The notes: a model not told the origin generated them from the sequence alone. A stretch of DNA of 64,000 nt from Pararhodobacter marinus (GCF_003122215.1 NZ_QEYD01000009.1:1-64000); one strand, 5' to 3'. Shown: positions 1 to 16,297, counted from the stretch's first letter. Numbers and translations are program-made.

Positions 1-71
1 CCGTGGTCAACGTGGCCGATCGTGCCGATGTTAACGTGCGGTTTCGTCCGTTCAAACTTTGCCTTCGCCAT
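1..71 (-). CDS. tuf: Elongation factor Tu, N-terminal 23 codons (partial)
   Basis: The reverse strand from 71 to 1 encodes the start of EF-Tu, the GTPase that delivers aminoacyl-tRNA to the ribosome. The peptide begins [20 protein letters not shown] and runs into the G1 loop (VDHG) before the window ends. The ATG at 71-69 is preceded by AAGGAG about eight bases upstream. It lies 87 bp downstream of fusA on the same strand, the usual str-operon order rpsL-rpsG-fusA-tuf. The rest of the gene is outside the window. Confidence 0.95.
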
Positions 72-127
72 GATGGCAGCTCCTTGTTCGTGTGTCGGTG
101 ATGCCGGGCAGATCCCGGCCTACAGGG

Positions 128-152
128 GTGGTAGGGCGGGGTTATCCCCGCC
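128..152. repeat. Short palindrome with CCCTAC tail between fusA and tuf
   Basis: On the minus strand the fusA-tuf gap contains a 7-bp stem GGCGGGG/CCCCGCC with an ATAA loop, directly followed by CTACCA. There is no T-run, so it does not look like an efficient intrinsic terminator. Two other palindromes in the window (11453-11479 and 35175-35200) have the same design, a stem ending in CC and then CTAC. A small dispersed repeat family is therefore possible. Confidence 0.4.
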
Positions 153-158
153 TCACCG

Positions 159-2282
<2,124 letters not shown>

Positions 2283-2294
2283 GGTCGGGAATCC

Positions 2295-2765
2295 TTACCA
2301 GCGGTAGTGGCTGAACGCTTTGTTCGCGTCGGCCATCTTGTGGGTGTCTTCACGCTTCTTGACGGCCGTGCCGCGGTTGTTGACCGCATCCGACAGCTCG
2401 CCCGCGAGGCGCTCTTCCATGGTGTTTTCGTTGCGCTTGCGCGCGGCGGTGATCAGCCAGCGGATGGCCAGCGCTTCACGGCGCTCGGTGCGGACTTCGA
2501 CGGGGACCTGGTAGGTCGCACCACCGACGCGGCGCGAACGGACTTCGACGGCCGGCTTGATGTTGTCCAGCGCCTCGTGGAAGACCTCGATCGGCGCGCG
2601 CTTGAGGCGCTTCTCGACGCGGTCCAGCGCGTTGTAGACGATGGATTCGGCGACCGACTTCTTGCCGTCGACCATCAGGTTGTTCATGAATTTGGTCAGC
2701 ACGGTATCGCCAAATTTGGCGTCCGGCAGGACTGCGCGCTTTTCAGCAGCGTGACGACGCGACAT
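2295..2765 (-). CDS. rpsG: 30S ribosomal protein S7
   Basis: A 156-residue S7 protein. S7 nucleates assembly of the 30S head by binding the 3' domain of 16S rRNA, and in enterobacteria it also represses the str operon. The start [10 protein letters not shown], the central [12 protein letters not shown] segment and the C-terminal [20 protein letters not shown] are typical. AAGGAG precedes the ATG at 2765. It is 12 bp from rpsL and 12 bp from fusA, so one transcript is expected. Confidence 0.98.
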   Translation of the reverse strand: MSRRHAAEKRAVLPDAKFGDTVLTKFMNNLMVDGKKSVAESIVYNALDRVEKRLKRAPIEVFHEALDNIKPAVEVRSRRVGGATYQVPVEVRTERREALAIRWLITAARKRNENTMEERLAGELSDAVNNRGTAVKKREDTHKMADANKAFSHYRW

Positions 2766-2777
2766 GGATGTCTCTCC

Positions 2778-3149
2778 TTACTTCGGACGCTTCGCGCCGT
2801 ATTTCGAGCGGCGCTGACGACGGTCTTTGACGCCCTGCGTATCGAGCACGCCGCGCAGGATGTGGTAACGGACACCCGGAAGGTCCTTGACGCGGCCGCC
2901 GCGGATCAGCACGACCGAGTGCTCTTGCAGGTTGTGCTTTTCGCCGGGGATGTAGCTGATCACCTCGTAGCCGTTGGTCAGACGCACTTTGGCGACTTTC
3001 CGCATAGCCGAGTTCGGCTTCTTCGGCGTCGTGGTGTAGACGCGGGTGCAGACGCCGCGCTTCTGCGGGCAGTTCTCCAGGTGCTGCGACTTGGAGCGTT
3101 TCACTTTCGGCTGCCGCGGCTTGCGGATCAGCTGTTGAATCGTAGGCAT
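2778..3149 (-). CDS. rpsL: 30S ribosomal protein S12
   Basis: A 123-residue S12 protein of the decoding centre. The streptomycin-relevant segments [10 protein letters not shown] and GGRVKDLPG carry the wild-type lysines equivalent to E. coli K43 and K88, so no ribosomal streptomycin-resistance mutation is visible. It is the first gene of the rpsL-rpsG-fusA-tuf unit and has a good promoter-like site 238 bp upstream. The start [11 protein letters not shown] matches the family and needs no upstream extension. Confidence 0.98.
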   Translation of the reverse strand: MPTIQQLIRKPRQPKVKRSKSQHLENCPQKRGVCTRVYTTTPKKPNSAMRKVAKVRLTNGYEVISYIPGEKHNLQEHSVVLIRGGRVKDLPGVRYHILRGVLDTQGVKDRRQRRSKYGAKRPK

Positions 3150-3386
3150 TCAGCTCGCCCTATCTCTTGCGGCCCGTTCAACCACCGTTCGTCAACGGGG
3201 AATCCGGGGGCAGTTCGTTTTGTCTGCCTTGCGCGTCCGCAAAGCACAAAACCGCCGACGCGCCCTTTCCGGGGGTTGGCGTCGCGGTGGAATCTCAGAG
3301 GATCGGGGCATGCACCGCCCGGATCGTGACCACTATTGTGTTCTTGTAAGCCCCGGATTCGGCACAGACCGATCCCGGGTGCGCGC

Positions 3387-3415
3387 CGTATAGGGGGAGT
3401 CGCCCCCCTTGTCAA
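3387..3415 (-). promoter_or_regulatory. Predicted sigma70-type promoter of the rpsL operon
   Basis: Read on the minus strand this is TTGACA, a 17-bp spacer and TATACG, followed about 230 bp later by rpsL. It is the best promoter-like site in the 344-bp gene-free stretch 3150-3493. The rest of that stretch is the rpsL leader and the short region before the divergent glycosyltransferase gene. No small gene was recognised there. The spacer contains a GGGGGG/CCCCC mirror that could form a small hairpin. Placement and spacing support the call, but no transcript start is known. Confidence 0.6.
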
Positions 3416-3493
3416 CACGCCGCACCCGGTCCAAGCCGCGTTGCCGCGCGCCCGCGCCCTTGCTACGTTACGAAAAAACAATGGGGCAGGCAT

Positions 3494-4348
3494 ATGGCCA
3501 TCAAGGAGTATCTCGAGCGCCGGCGCGCGTCGCGCAGCGCCCATGTCATCGGCCTGTGCCGCTTCTCGTATCCCGCCCTGGGCGGCTTCAAGACCGAGCA
3601 CGACACGCCCGAGGAGCGGGCGAAGTTCCTCTACGCGCCCGAGCGGCTGGACGAGCGTTTTCGCCTGTTCGAAACCTTTACCCTGCCGTCCCTGCGCACC
3701 CAGACCGACCAGGATTTCATCTTCCTGGTCGTCGTGGGCGAGGATTTCCCGCCCGAGCGCATGGAGCAACTGCGCCGGATCACCGCCGATATCGAACAGG
3801 TCGTCATCGTCCCGCGTGCGCCGGGCCGGCATCGCGACGTGATGAAAGAGGTGATCGACGAATACCGCGTGCCGGGCAGCTATTCGATCCAGTTCCGGCT
3901 GGATGACGACGACGCGATCGGCGTGGGGTTCGTGCATAAATGCCGCCGCATCCTCGATCAGAACTTCATGCTGTTCGAAGGCTCGCGCCACGTGGCGATC
4001 GACTTTACCCGTGGCTGGAACGCCCGCCCGACGGCCAAGGGCCTCCAGGCCGAGCGGCAGAAGGCGCTGTATCTCGGCGTGGCCTTCGCCATCGCCTTCC
4101 GTCCCGATACCGATCTGTGCGTGATGAACTTCACCCATCACGAAGTCTGGCAGCATATGCCGACCATCACCCGCACCGATCCCGATATGTGGATCCGGGG
4201 CGTCAACGATCACAACGATTCCGGCGACCGGATTGGCACCAAGCTGCGCTACCTGACGCCCGAGGAAGAGACGAAGTTCGAGAAAGCCTTCGGCGTCACC
4301 CAGGAACACGTCCGCTCGGTGTACCACGATGTAACCGACGGCGCGTGA
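3494..4348 (+). CDS. Putative rhamnosyltransferase-type glycosyltransferase
   Basis: A 284-residue soluble protein resembling the bacterial putative rhamnosyl transferase family (GT-A-like). Visible features are the N-terminal HVIGLCRFSYPALGGF, the segment SLRTQTDQDFIFLVVVGEDF, and an aspartate-rich RLDDDDAIG at residues 135-143 suited to metal/nucleotide-sugar binding. It probably transfers a sugar in the cytoplasm to a surface glycan, but the acceptor is unknown. No polysaccharide genes adjoin it. Its 3' end overlaps the convergent EamA gene by 53 bp. It lies inside an otherwise ribosomal region. Confidence 0.7.
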   Translation: MAIKEYLERRRASRSAHVIGLCRFSYPALGGFKTEHDTPEERAKFLYAPERLDERFRLFETFTLPSLRTQTDQDFIFLVVVGEDFPPERMEQLRRITADIEQVVIVPRAPGRHRDVMKEVIDEYRVPGSYSIQFRLDDDDAIGVGFVHKCRRILDQNFMLFEGSRHVAIDFTRGWNARPTAKGLQAERQKALYLGVAFAIAFRPDTDLCVMNFTHHEVWQHMPTITRTDPDMWIRGVNDHNDSGDRIGTKLRYLTPEEETKFEKAFGVTQEHVRSVYHDVTDGA

Positions 4349-5201
4349 CGCGCTCGCGGTAGAAGGTGAACAACCCCGTCGCCACGATCAGCCCGGCCCC
4401 CAGCAGCGTCACCGGGTCGGGCCATTCGGCGAATAGCAGGAAACCCAGCACCAGCGCCCAGACAAGGCCCGAATAGCGAAACGGCGTGACGAAACCCAGC
4501 TCTCCCGTCCGCACCGCCATCACCGCCATCAGATAGCCCGCGACGATGGCGACCGAGGTCGCCAGCAACAGCGGCCCGGTCACCAGATCGGGCGCCACGA
4601 AGCTTTCGCCCATGGCCCCCGCCAGACCGAAGAGCATCACCGCCGTGCCGTTGGCCCAGGCGATCAGCAGCGACGGCACCTCGCGGGACACGCGGCGGGT
4701 AAGCAATTCGCGCAGGGTCACGAAGGCCACGCAAACCAGCGCGTAAAGCGCGTGGATGTCGAAGGCCCCGGCCTGCGGACGGACCACCATGAGAACGCCC
4801 AGAAAGCCCATGCCGATCGCCGCCAGGCGCTTCCAGCCGACCGGCTCGCGCAGGAACAAGGCCGCGCCCAGCGTCACGGTCAGCGGCAGGGCCTGCAGGA
4901 TCGCGGTCAGGTTGGCAATGGGCATGTGGTAGAGCGCCTGCAGGAAGAACCAGACCGAGCCGGTATCGGCCAGCGTGCGTCCCGCCACCAGCCAGCGGTC
5001 GCGCCGCGCCAGTCGAACGTGAAACGCGCCCGCGCGCCACGCGATCAGGCCCAGGATCACCGTCACGCCAAGTCCGCGCCAGGCCAGCGTCTGGAACATC
5101 GGCAGGGTCTGGCCCAGCAATTTCATCACCGAATCCGACAGCGTGAAGGCCGCCATGCCGGTCATCATCAGAATCGCGCCGCGCGCATTGTCGGACAGCA
5201 T
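4296..5201 (-). CDS. EamA/DMT-family transporter
   Basis: A 301-residue integral membrane protein with about ten hydrophobic segments in two homologous halves, the layout of drug/metabolite transporter (EamA) exporters. The start MLSDNARGAI was chosen because the hydrophobic first helix follows at once. The reading frame extends far upstream, but that part is low-complexity and runs antisense to the MFS gene. The ribosome site is weak. Substrate is unknown. It is divergent from the MFS gene (168-bp gap), and its 3' end overlaps the convergent glycosyltransferase by 53 bp. Confidence 0.85.
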   Translation of the reverse strand: MLSDNARGAILMMTGMAAFTLSDSVMKLLGQTLPMFQTLAWRGLGVTVILGLIAWRAGAFHVRLARRDRWLVAGRTLADTGSVWFFLQALYHMPIANLTAILQALPLTVTLGAALFLREPVGWKRLAAIGMGFLGVLMVVRPQAGAFDIHALYALVCVAFVTLRELLTRRVSREVPSLLIAWANGTAVMLFGLAGAMGESFVAPDLVTGPLLLATSVAIVAGYLMAVMAVRTGELGFVTPFRYSGLVWALVLGFLLFAEWPDPVTLLGAGLIVATGLFTFYRERVTRRRLHRGTPSGRVPG

Positions 5202-5369
5202 GGGCCCACCCCGGCAGGAACCTGCCGGTGATGGCATTTCACAGGCGAAAAGAAAAGCGTCCTGATGCGCGCCGGACTTGCCGCGACCGGGCGCAAGGGC
5301 TAGGTGAGCGGGGCAGGGAGGCGCCATACGGGACCGGCCTCCTGGTCCCCCGAACACGAAGCGACACGC

Positions 5370-6587
5370 ATGACCGATCTCGCGCCTGATTGCGCCAACG
5401 GCCTCGGACGTCCCGGCGGCCGGCATATCCCCGCCGGAACGGTGATCACCGCGCTGGCGATGGGCGGCTTCGCCATCGGCATGACCGAATTTGCCTCGAT
5501 GGCCTTGCTGCCCGATTTCGCCGCGGAACTGGGTGTGACCGAGGCCCGCGCGGCCGATGCGATCAGCGCCTACGCGCTGGGGGTCGTCGTCGGCGCCCCG
5601 CTTCTGGCCGTGGCTGCCGCGCGGTTTCGCAAGCGGATGCTGCTGATCTGGCTGATGGTGGCCTTTGCGCTGTTCAATCTTCTCTCGGCGCTGGCGCCCG
5701 GTTTCGGCACCTTCACCCTTGCCCGGTTCCTGTCGGGCCTGCCGCATGGGGCCTATTTCGGCGTGGCGATGCTGGTCGCCGCGTCGGTCGTGCCGCCCAA
5801 CCGCAAGGCCTATGCCGTGGCGCGGGTCTTTCTGGGCCTGACGCTGGCCACGACCATCGGCGTGCCCGCGGCGAGCCTTCTGGCGCAGCTGCTCAACTGG
5901 CGCGCGGCGTACCTGATCGTCGTCGTGCTGGCGCTGCTGACCGCGCTGGCGGTGCTGTGGAAGGCGCCACGCACGCCTGCCAATCCCGATGCCGCGCCGC
6001 TGAAAGAGCTGGGCGCGCTGAAGAACCGGCAGGTCTGGCTGACGCTGCTGACCGGCGCGATCGGCTTCGGCGGCTTCTTCGCGGTCTATACCTATATCGC
6101 CTCGACGGTCCAAAGCACGCTCGGCGCCGATGAAAGCGCGGTGGCGATCATGCTGTTCATCACCGGCATCGGCATGACCTTCTTCACGCTGTTCATGGGC
6201 TGGTGCGCCGACCGCAACCTGAACCTGACCGCCTATGTGTCCTTCGGCGGCGGGGCGGTGGTGCTGCTCCTGTTCCCCTTCGCGGTGCAGACCGGGCTGT
6301 GGGCGATGGGCGTCGCGGTGTTCATGATGTGCCTGCTCAGCGGGGTGTCGACCGTGCTGCAGACCCGCCTGATGAACATCGCGGGCGACGCGCAGCAACT
6401 GGCGGCCTCGCTGCACCATGCGGGCTTCAACGTGGCGAATGCGCTGGGACCGTTCCTGGCCGCGCGCTTCATCGCGGCGGGCTACGACTTCCCCGTCGCG
6501 GGCTATGTCGGCGCAGCGCTGAGCGCGGCGGGCTTCGTGCTGTTCGCGATCACCCTGTGGGACGCAAGGCGCAGCGGGGTCGAGTAG
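5370..6587 (+). CDS. MFS transporter, AraJ-like (DHA1) type
   Basis: A 405-residue protein with about 12 membrane segments, typical of the DHA1 drug:proton antiporter branch. Diagnostic stretches are GFAIGMTEFASMALLPDF in helix 1, FLSGLPHGAYFGVAMLVA in the helix 4-5 region and the C-terminal NALGPFLAARFIAAGYDF. The start MTDLAPDCAN is preferred over an in-frame ATG 66 bases upstream because the added residues look non-coding. Neither start has a strong ribosome site. It probably effluxes small molecules at the inner membrane. Substrate unknown. Confidence 0.85.
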   Translation: MTDLAPDCANGLGRPGGRHIPAGTVITALAMGGFAIGMTEFASMALLPDFAAELGVTEARAADAISAYALGVVVGAPLLAVAAARFRKRMLLIWLMVAFALFNLLSALAPGFGTFTLARFLSGLPHGAYFGVAMLVAASVVPPNRKAYAVARVFLGLTLATTIGVPAASLLAQLLNWRAAYLIVVVLALLTALAVLWKAPRTPANPDAAPLKELGALKNRQVWLTLLTGAIGFGGFFAVYTYIASTVQSTLGADESAVAIMLFITGIGMTFFTLFMGWCADRNLNLTAYVSFGGGAVVLLLFPFAVQTGLWAMGVAVFMMCLLSGVSTVLQTRLMNIAGDAQQLAASLHHAGFNVANALGPFLAARFIAAGYDFPVAGYVGAALSAAGFVLFAITLWDARRSGVE

Positions 6588-6633
6588 GCCCACGCGGCCT
6601 TTACCCGCCCCGGTACACGGGTATCCTGAGCGA

Positions 6634-7110
6634 ATGTACAGGCTCAAACCCGGCATCAAGCAGGATCCGCTGCGCCGCTGGCGGTTGCCTGACCGGATCT
6701 TCTTCGGTCACGGCGCCTGTCATATCCTGGCCGGGGTGTATCTGCACGACGCCCCGCTGCCCGGCTTCCGGGCCGAGCGCATCATCCCCGGCGACGGCAA
6801 GCCCGGGAACCATGTCTACGTCACCGATGGGACGATTGCCTTCGACTTCCACGGGTATTCCGACCGGGAGGCCCTGTTGACGCATCATGTCCGGGGATGG
6901 CGGCGGGTGAGCGGTCCCGAGTGGCGCTGCACGGTGGAAAGCGTGCGTTTCGACCTTCTCGACACCTTGGCACTGAACGCGCGCAAGATGCGGGGACCGG
7001 ATCAGTATTGGGGCGACGCGGTTGTCCGGGCGCGGGCCTTTCTGGCGCGTTTCGATCACGCCGCCTGCGCCGAGCGGGCGCGACAGCGTGGGGGCACTGC
7101 CAGAGAGTGA
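6634..7110 (+). CDS. Hypothetical protein, 158 aa
   Basis: A 158-residue soluble protein without signal peptide or membrane segment. It is rich in aromatic and charged residues (RIFFGHGACHILAGVYL, GNHVYVTDGTIAFDFHGYSD), which gives it the look of a real conserved protein rather than a chance frame. No family was recognised. It starts 46 bp after the MFS gene on the same strand and could be cotranscribed with it. It ends at the bidirectional terminator shared with rpoC. The start is uncertain because the ribosome site is weak. Confidence 0.6.
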   Translation: MYRLKPGIKQDPLRRWRLPDRIFFGHGACHILAGVYLHDAPLPGFRAERIIPGDGKPGNHVYVTDGTIAFDFHGYSDREALLTHHVRGWRRVSGPEWRCTVESVRFDLLDTLALNARKMRGPDQYWGDAVVRARAFLARFDHAACAERARQRGGTARE

Positions 7111-7126
7111 GCCGCCGATGCCAACG

Positions 7127-7160
7127 AAAAGCCCCCCGCAAGCAGCTTGCGGGGGGCTTT
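7127..7160. terminator. Bidirectional intrinsic terminator downstream of rpoC
   Basis: A 12-bp perfect stem GCCCCCCGCAAG/CTTGCGGGGGGC (7131-7142 and 7146-7157) with a 3-base loop. It is flanked by AAAA on the left and TTTGTT on the right. It can therefore end rpoBC transcription on the minus strand and the hypothetical gene 6634-7110 on the plus strand. Confidence 0.9.
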
Positions 7161-7180
7161 GTTCTAAAAAGATCCGGCGA

Positions 7181-10100
7181 TCAGCGGTCGTCGTCATCCG
7201 CCTGAGGCTCGGCGAAGACCTGGTCCGCGGTGGGCTCGCCCGAGGGGGCGACCAGCACGGCTTCGGCTTCGGCGCGGCGCTGTTCGATCACCTCGGCATC
7301 GCGGTCGGCGGCGATCTTGCGGGTCGCGGTGGCGACGCCGCCCGTGCCCGCCGGGATCAGACGACCGACGATGACGTTCTCTTTCAGGCCCACCAGCTTG
7401 TCGCGCTTGCCGATGACCGAAGCCTCGGTCAGCACGCGGGTGGTCTCCTGGAACGAGGCCGCCGAGATGAAGCTGCGGGTCTGCAGCGACGCCTTGGTGA
7501 TGCCCAGAAGGATCGGCTCGCCCTTGGCGGGACGCAGGCCCATCGCCTCGACCTTTTCGTTGGCCTCGTCGAACTCGAACTTGTCAACGGTTTCGCCCTT
7601 CAGCAGCGTGGTGTCGCCGCTGTCGAGGATCTCGTATTTCTGCAGCATCTGCCGCACGATAACCTCGATGTGCTTGTCGTTGATCTTCACGCCCTGCAGG
7701 CGGTACACGTCCTGCACTTCGTCGATCAGATAGTTCGCCAGAGCCTCGATCCCCAGGATCCGCAGGATGTCGTGCGGCGCGGGGTTGCCATCCATGATGT
7801 AGTCGCCGCGCTGGACGAAATCGCCCTCCTGCACGGGGATGTGCTTGCCCTTGGGCACCAGGTATTCGGCCGGTTCGACATTCTCGTCCACCGGCTCGAT
7901 CGAGATACGGCGCTTGTTCTTGTAGTCCTTGGCAAAGCGCACATAGCCGTCGATTTCGCAGATGATCGCGTGATCCTTCGGACGACGGGCTTCGAACAGT
8001 TCCGCCACGCGGGGAAGACCCCCGGTGATGTCCTTGGTCTTGGCCCCTTCGCGCGGGATACGGGCGACAACGTCACCCGGGCGCACGTCCTGCCCGTCCT
8101 CGACCGACAGAATCGCGTCGACCGACATCGGGTAGGTGACCGGGTTGCCCGCATCGTTGCGCATCGGCTCGCCGGTTTCCTTGTTCATGACGATGATCTC
8201 GGGCTTGAGATCGCCGCCACGCGGAACCGAACGCCAATCCGTGACGATCTTCTGCGACATGCCGGTGGCATCGTCGGTGTCTTCGCGCACCGACAGGCCC
8301 GCGATCAGGTCCACGAACTTCGTCACACCGGCCTTTTCGGCGATGATCGGCAGGGTATAGGGGTCCCATTCGTAGAGCTTGTCGCCACGCTGCACGTCCT
8401 GACCGTCGCGCACGAAGAGCTTCGTGCCGTAGGTCAGCTTGTGCGAGGCGCGCTCGACACCGTTTTCGTCGATGATCGCGATCTGCATGTTCCGGCCCAG
8501 AACGATCAGGTCGCCCGAGGCGTTTTCCAGAACGTTGGTGTTGCGGAACTCGATCTTGCCCGCCGAACCCGATTCCTGGAACGACTGCGAACCGCCCTGC
8601 GCGATGCCGCCGATGTGGAAGGTCCGCATCGTCAGCTGCGTGCCCGGTTCACCGATCGACTGCGCGGCGATGATGCCCACCGCTTCGCCCTTGTTGACCA
8701 GCGTACCGCGTGCCAGGTCGCGACCATAGCACTTGGCGCAGACGCCCTCTTCCGCTTCACAGGTCAGCGGCGAGCGGATCTTCACCGTGGCAAGGCCCGC
8801 GGCTTCGATCAGGTCGGCGTCGCGTTCGTCGATGAGCTGGTTATGCTCGACGACGATCTCGCCGGTGGCCGGGTTGATCACGTCCTCGGCCGCGACACGG
8901 CCCAGGATACGCTCGGCCAGCGAGGCGACGACCTCACCGTCGTTGATCGCCGCCGAGGCGGTGATCGAACGGTCGGTGCCGCAATCGTCCGCACGGACGA
9001 TGCAGTCCTGCGCCACGTCCACCAGACGGCGGGTCAGGTAACCCGAGTTCGCCGTCTTCAGCGCGGTATCGGCCAGACCCTTCCGGGCGCCGTGGGTCGA
9101 GTTGAAGTACTCGAGCACGGTCAGGCCTTCCTTGAAGTTCGAGATGATCGGCGTTTCGATGATCTCGCCCGACGGCTTGGCCATGAGGCCGCGCATACCG
9201 CCCAGCTGCTTCATCTGGGCGGGCGAACCCCGCGCGCCCGAGTGCGACATCATGTAGACCGAGTTCGGCTCGAGCTCGCGGCCCTCGTCGTCGTAACGGA
9301 CGGCCGAGATTTCCGCCATCATCGCCGCCGCGACCGCGTCCGAGGCTTTCGACCAGGCATCGACGACCTTGTTGTACTTCTCACCCTGGGTGATCAGACC
9401 GTCGAGATATTGCTGTTCGAATTCCTTCACCTGATCGCGGGTCTCGTTGACGAGATCCCACTTGGTGCCCGGAATCAGCATGTCGTCCTTGCCGAACGAG
9501 ATGCCGGCGCGGAACGCCTGACGGAAGCCCAGACCCATGATCTGGTCGCAGAAGATGACCGATTCCTTCTGACCGCAATAGCGGTAGACGGTGTCGATGA
9601 CGTTCTGCACGTCTTTCTTCCGCAGCAGGCGGTTGACCAGCTCGAAGGGCGCCTTGGCGTTGAGCGGCAAGAGACCGCCCAGACGCAGACGGCCCGGCGT
9701 GGTCTCGTAGCGCTTGACGACCTCGTTGCCGCTTTCGTCGATCTGCAGGATCCGGCCGGTGACCTTGGCGTGCAGATGCACCTCGCCCGAGGCGAGCGCG
9801 TGCTCGACCTCGTCGATATCGGCGAAAGCCATGCCTTCGCCCTTCATGCCCTCGCGCATCATGGTGGTGTAGTAGAGACCCAGCACCATGTCCTGCGACG
9901 GAACGATGATCGGCGCGCCGTTGGCGGGCGACAGAACGTTGTTCGTCGACATCATCAGCACGCGCGCTTCCAGCTGGGCTTCCAGCGAGAGCGGGACGTG
10001 AACGGCCATCTGGTCCCCGTCGAAGTCGGCGTTGAAGGCCGAGCAGACCAGCGGGTGAAGCTGGATGGCTTTCCCTTCGATCAGCTGGGGTTCGAACGCC

Positions 10101-11413
10101 TGGATGCCCAGACGGTGCAGCGTCGGCGCGCGGTTCAGAAGAACCGGATGCTCGCGAATGACCTCGTCGAGGATATCCCAGACCTCGGGACGCTCTTTCT
10201 CGACCAGCTTCTTCGCCTGCTTGACCGTCGAGGACAGGCCCTTGGCTTCCAGCCGCGAATAGATGAACGGCTTGAACAGCTCGAGCGCCATCTTCTTGGG
10301 CAAGCCGCATTGATGCAGCTTCAGCTCAGGCCCGGTCACGATGACCGAACGGCCCGAAAAGTCGACCCGCTTGCCCAGAAGGTTCTGGCGGAAGCGGCCC
10401 TGCTTGCCTTTCAGCATGTCCGACAGCGACTTCAGCGGGCGCTTGTTGTTGCCCGTGATGACGCGGCCGCGACGGCCGTTATCGAACAGCGCATCGACCG
10501 ATTCCTGCAGCATCCGCTTTTCGTTGCGCACGATGATGTCGGGCGCACGAAGCTCGATCAGACGCTTCAGACGGTTGTTCCGGTTGATCACCCGGCGATA
10601 CAGGTCGTTGAGATCCGAGGTCGCGAAGCGGCCCCCGTCCAGCGGCACCAGCGGGCGCAGCTCGGGCGGGATGACCGGCAGCACGGTCAGGATCATCCAT
10701 TCGGGACGGTTGCCCGATTCCAGGAAGCTCTCAACCACCTTCAGGCGCTTGATGATCTTCTTGGGCTTCAGCTCGCCGGTGGCTTCCTTCAGCTCTTCGC
10801 GCAGCTTCTCGGCTTCCGACGCCAGGTCGATGGCCGACAGCATCTCGCGGATCGCCTCGGCGCCGATGCCGGCGGTGAAGGCGTCAGCGCCGAAATTGTC
10901 CTGCGCGTCGAGATATTCCTCTTCGGTCATCAGCTGGCCATAGGACAGCTCGGTCAGACCGGGTTCGATCACCACGTAGTTCTCGAAATAGAGGATGCGT
11001 TCCAGATCGCGCAGCGTCATGTCCAGCATCAGGCCGATGCGCGAGGGCAGCGACTTGAGGAACCAGATATGCGCGACCGGCGAGGCCAGCTCGATATGGC
11101 CCATCCGTTCGCGGCGGACCTTCTGCAGCGTGACTTCGACGCCGCATTTCTCGCAGACGACGCCGCGATACTTCATGCGCTTGTACTTGCCGCACAGGCA
11201 TTCGTAATCCTTGATCGGCCCGAAGATGCGCGCGCAGAACAGGCCGTCACGCTCGGGCTTGAACGTGCGGTAGTTGATCGTCTCGGGCTTTTTGATTTCC
11301 CCGTAGGACCACGACAGGATGCGTTCCGGCGAGGCGAGCGAGATCTTGATCTCGTCGAACTGCTTGGGCGCGGCCAGCGGGTTGAACGGGTTCGTGGTCA
11401 GTTCCTGGTTCAT
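7181..11413 (-). CDS. rpoC: DNA-directed RNA polymerase subunit beta-prime
   Basis: A 1410-residue largest RNA polymerase subunit. The N-terminal zinc site [20 protein letters not shown] is intact, and the catalytic [12 protein letters not shown] loop that binds the active-site magnesium lies near residue 460. The second zinc cluster ([15 protein letters not shown]) and the trigger-loop region ([20 protein letters not shown]) are present. The start [10 protein letters not shown] fits the family. It follows rpoB after 97 bp containing a palindromic repeat, and ends 20 bp before a strong terminator. Confidence 0.98.
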   Translation of the reverse strand: MNQELTTNPFNPLAAPKQFDEIKISLASPERILSWSYGEIKKPETINYRTFKPERDGLFCARIFGPIKDYECLCGKYKRMKYRGVVCEKCGVEVTLQKVRRERMGHIELASPVAHIWFLKSLPSRIGLMLDMTLRDLERILYFENYVVIEPGLTELSYGQLMTEEEYLDAQDNFGADAFTAGIGAEAIREMLSAIDLASEAEKLREELKEATGELKPKKIIKRLKVVESFLESGNRPEWMILTVLPVIPPELRPLVPLDGGRFATSDLNDLYRRVINRNNRLKRLIELRAPDIIVRNEKRMLQESVDALFDNGRRGRVITGNNKRPLKSLSDMLKGKQGRFRQNLLGKRVDFSGRSVIVTGPELKLHQCGLPKKMALELFKPFIYSRLEAKGLSSTVKQAKKLVEKERPEVWDILDEVIREHPVLLNRAPTLHRLGIQAFEPQLIEGKAIQLHPLVCSAFNADFDGDQMAVHVPLSLEAQLEARVLMMSTNNVLSPANGAPIIVPSQDMVLGLYYTTMMREGMKGEGMAFADIDEVEHALASGEVHLHAKVTGRILQIDESGNEVVKRYETTPGRLRLGGLLPLNAKAPFELVNRLLRKKDVQNVIDTVYRYCGQKESVIFCDQIMGLGFRQAFRAGISFGKDDMLIPGTKWDLVNETRDQVKEFEQQYLDGLITQGEKYNKVVDAWSKASDAVAAAMMAEISAVRYDDEGRELEPNSVYMMSHSGARGSPAQMKQLGGMRGLMAKPSGEIIETPIISNFKEGLTVLEYFNSTHGARKGLADTALKTANSGYLTRRLVDVAQDCIVRADDCGTDRSITASAAINDGEVVASLAERILGRVAAEDVINPATGEIVVEHNQLIDERDADLIEAAGLATVKIRSPLTCEAEEGVCAKCYGRDLARGTLVNKGEAVGIIAAQSIGEPGTQLTMRTFHIGGIAQGGSQSFQESGSAGKIEFRNTNVLENASGDLIVLGRNMQIAIIDENGVERASHKLTYGTKLFVRDGQDVQRGDKLYEWDPYTLPIIAEKAGVTKFVDLIAGLSVREDTDDATGMSQKIVTDWRSVPRGGDLKPEIIVMNKETGEPMRNDAGNPVTYPMSVDAILSVEDGQDVRPGDVVARIPREGAKTKDITGGLPRVAELFEARRPKDHAIICEIDGYVRFAKDYKNKRRISIEPVDENVEPAEYLVPKGKHIPVQEGDFVQRGDYIMDGNPAPHDILRILGIEALANYLIDEVQDVYRLQGVKINDKHIEVIVRQMLQKYEILDSGDTTLLKGETVDKFEFDEANEKVEAMGLRPAKGEPILLGITKASLQTRSFISAASFQETTRVLTEASVIGKRDKLVGLKENVIVGRLIPAGTGGVATATRKIAADRDAEVIEQRRAEAEAVLVAPSGEPTADQVFAEPQADDDDR

Positions 11414-11452
11414 CGTATGATCCTTGATGCGGCTCGGAGGGGGGACGGGCGC

Positions 11453-11479
11453 GGTGCGTGGGGACCACGCACCCTACAG
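11453..11479. repeat. Palindrome with CTACAG tail between rpoB and rpoC
   Basis: On the plus strand a 9-bp perfect stem GGTGCGTGG/CCACGCACC with a 3-base loop is followed by CTACAG. It lies antisense to rpoBC, in the intergenic gap. A nearly identical unit sits between rpoA and rplQ at 35175-35200. The shared arms and tail point to a dispersed intergenic repeat rather than a gene-specific terminator. Confidence 0.55.
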
Positions 11480-11510
11480 CGTCGTGCAGGATGCGTGGCG
11501 GAACGCGCCG

Positions 11511-15647
<4,137 letters not shown>

Positions 15648-15725
15648 GCTCGGTATCACCTTTCATCGTTCGCGGATGCGCCTGCCGTCGGGCCTCGGCG
15701 GGGCATCCCGTGCGAAACAGAAGCG

Positions 15726-15772
15726 GAGGCTCCATTCCTGCGAACCGTCCCAAAGGTTCGCTCCCGAGCCTC
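15726..15772 (-). promoter_or_regulatory. Nested hairpin in the rplL-rpoB intergenic leader
   Basis: An outer 7-bp stem GAGGCTC/GAGCCTC (15726-15732 with 15766-15772) encloses an inner 7-bp stem GCGAACC/GGTTCGC (15740-15746 with 15755-15761). There is no T-run. In E. coli the rplL-rpoB gap carries a partial attenuator and an RNase III processing site, so a comparable processing or attenuation role is inferred here. Nothing else was recognised in the 266-bp gap. Confidence 0.45.
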
Positions 15773-15913
15773 GACTGCTTCTGGAAGGGGCTTGTCATGC
15801 AAGCGCCTGCCGGAAACAGCGTCCAGAAAACAGCTTTGGCCGGGCCCGGATAACTCCGGACCCAGCCATGTCAGGTGGTCAAGGTGCGGCGCACAGGCGC
15901 GACACCCTGGCGA

Positions 15914-16297
15914 TTACTTCAGCTCGACCTTGGCGCCAGCGGCTTCCAGCTTGGTCTTGATCTCTTCGGCTTCCGCCTTCGGAGCAGCTTCTTTCACGGC
16001 TTTGCCACCGGCTTCGACCAGTTCCTTGGCTTCTTTCAGGCCAAGACCGGTGATGCCGCGGACTTCTTTGATGACCGCGATCTTGTTGCCACCGGCTTCG
16101 ACGAGGATGACGTCGAATTCGGTTTTCTCTTCTTCGGCAGCGCCAGCGTCGCCACCGGCAGCCGGGCCGGCCATCATGACAGCGCCGCCAGCGGCGGGCT
16201 CGATGCCGTACTCATCCTTCAGGATGGTTTTCAGTTCTTGGGCTTCCAGCAGGGTCAGGTTGACGATGCTTTCGGCGAGTGCTTTCAGATCAGCCAT
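15914..16297 (-). CDS. rplL: 50S ribosomal protein L7/L12
   Basis: A 127-residue L7/L12, the mobile stalk protein that recruits and stimulates translational GTPases. The N-terminal dimerisation helix [20 protein letters not shown] is followed by an Ala/Gly-rich hinge (residues about 38-55) and the globular C-terminal domain ([20 protein letters not shown]). It follows rplJ by 68 bp and precedes rpoB, the standard rplJL-rpoBC order. Confidence 0.98.
   Translation of the reverse strand: MADLKALAESIVNLTLLEAQELKTILKDEYGIEPAAGGAVMMAGPAAGGDAGAAEEEKTEFDVILVEAGGNKIAVIKEVRGITGLGLKEAKELVEAGGKAVKEAAPKAEAEEIKTKLEAAGAKVELK

Noticed and set aside
5202-6659. Long N-terminal extension of the EamA transporter frame across the MFS gene
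   Set aside because: The extension is antisense to the MFS gene and low in complexity. The exporter has a family-like start at 5201.
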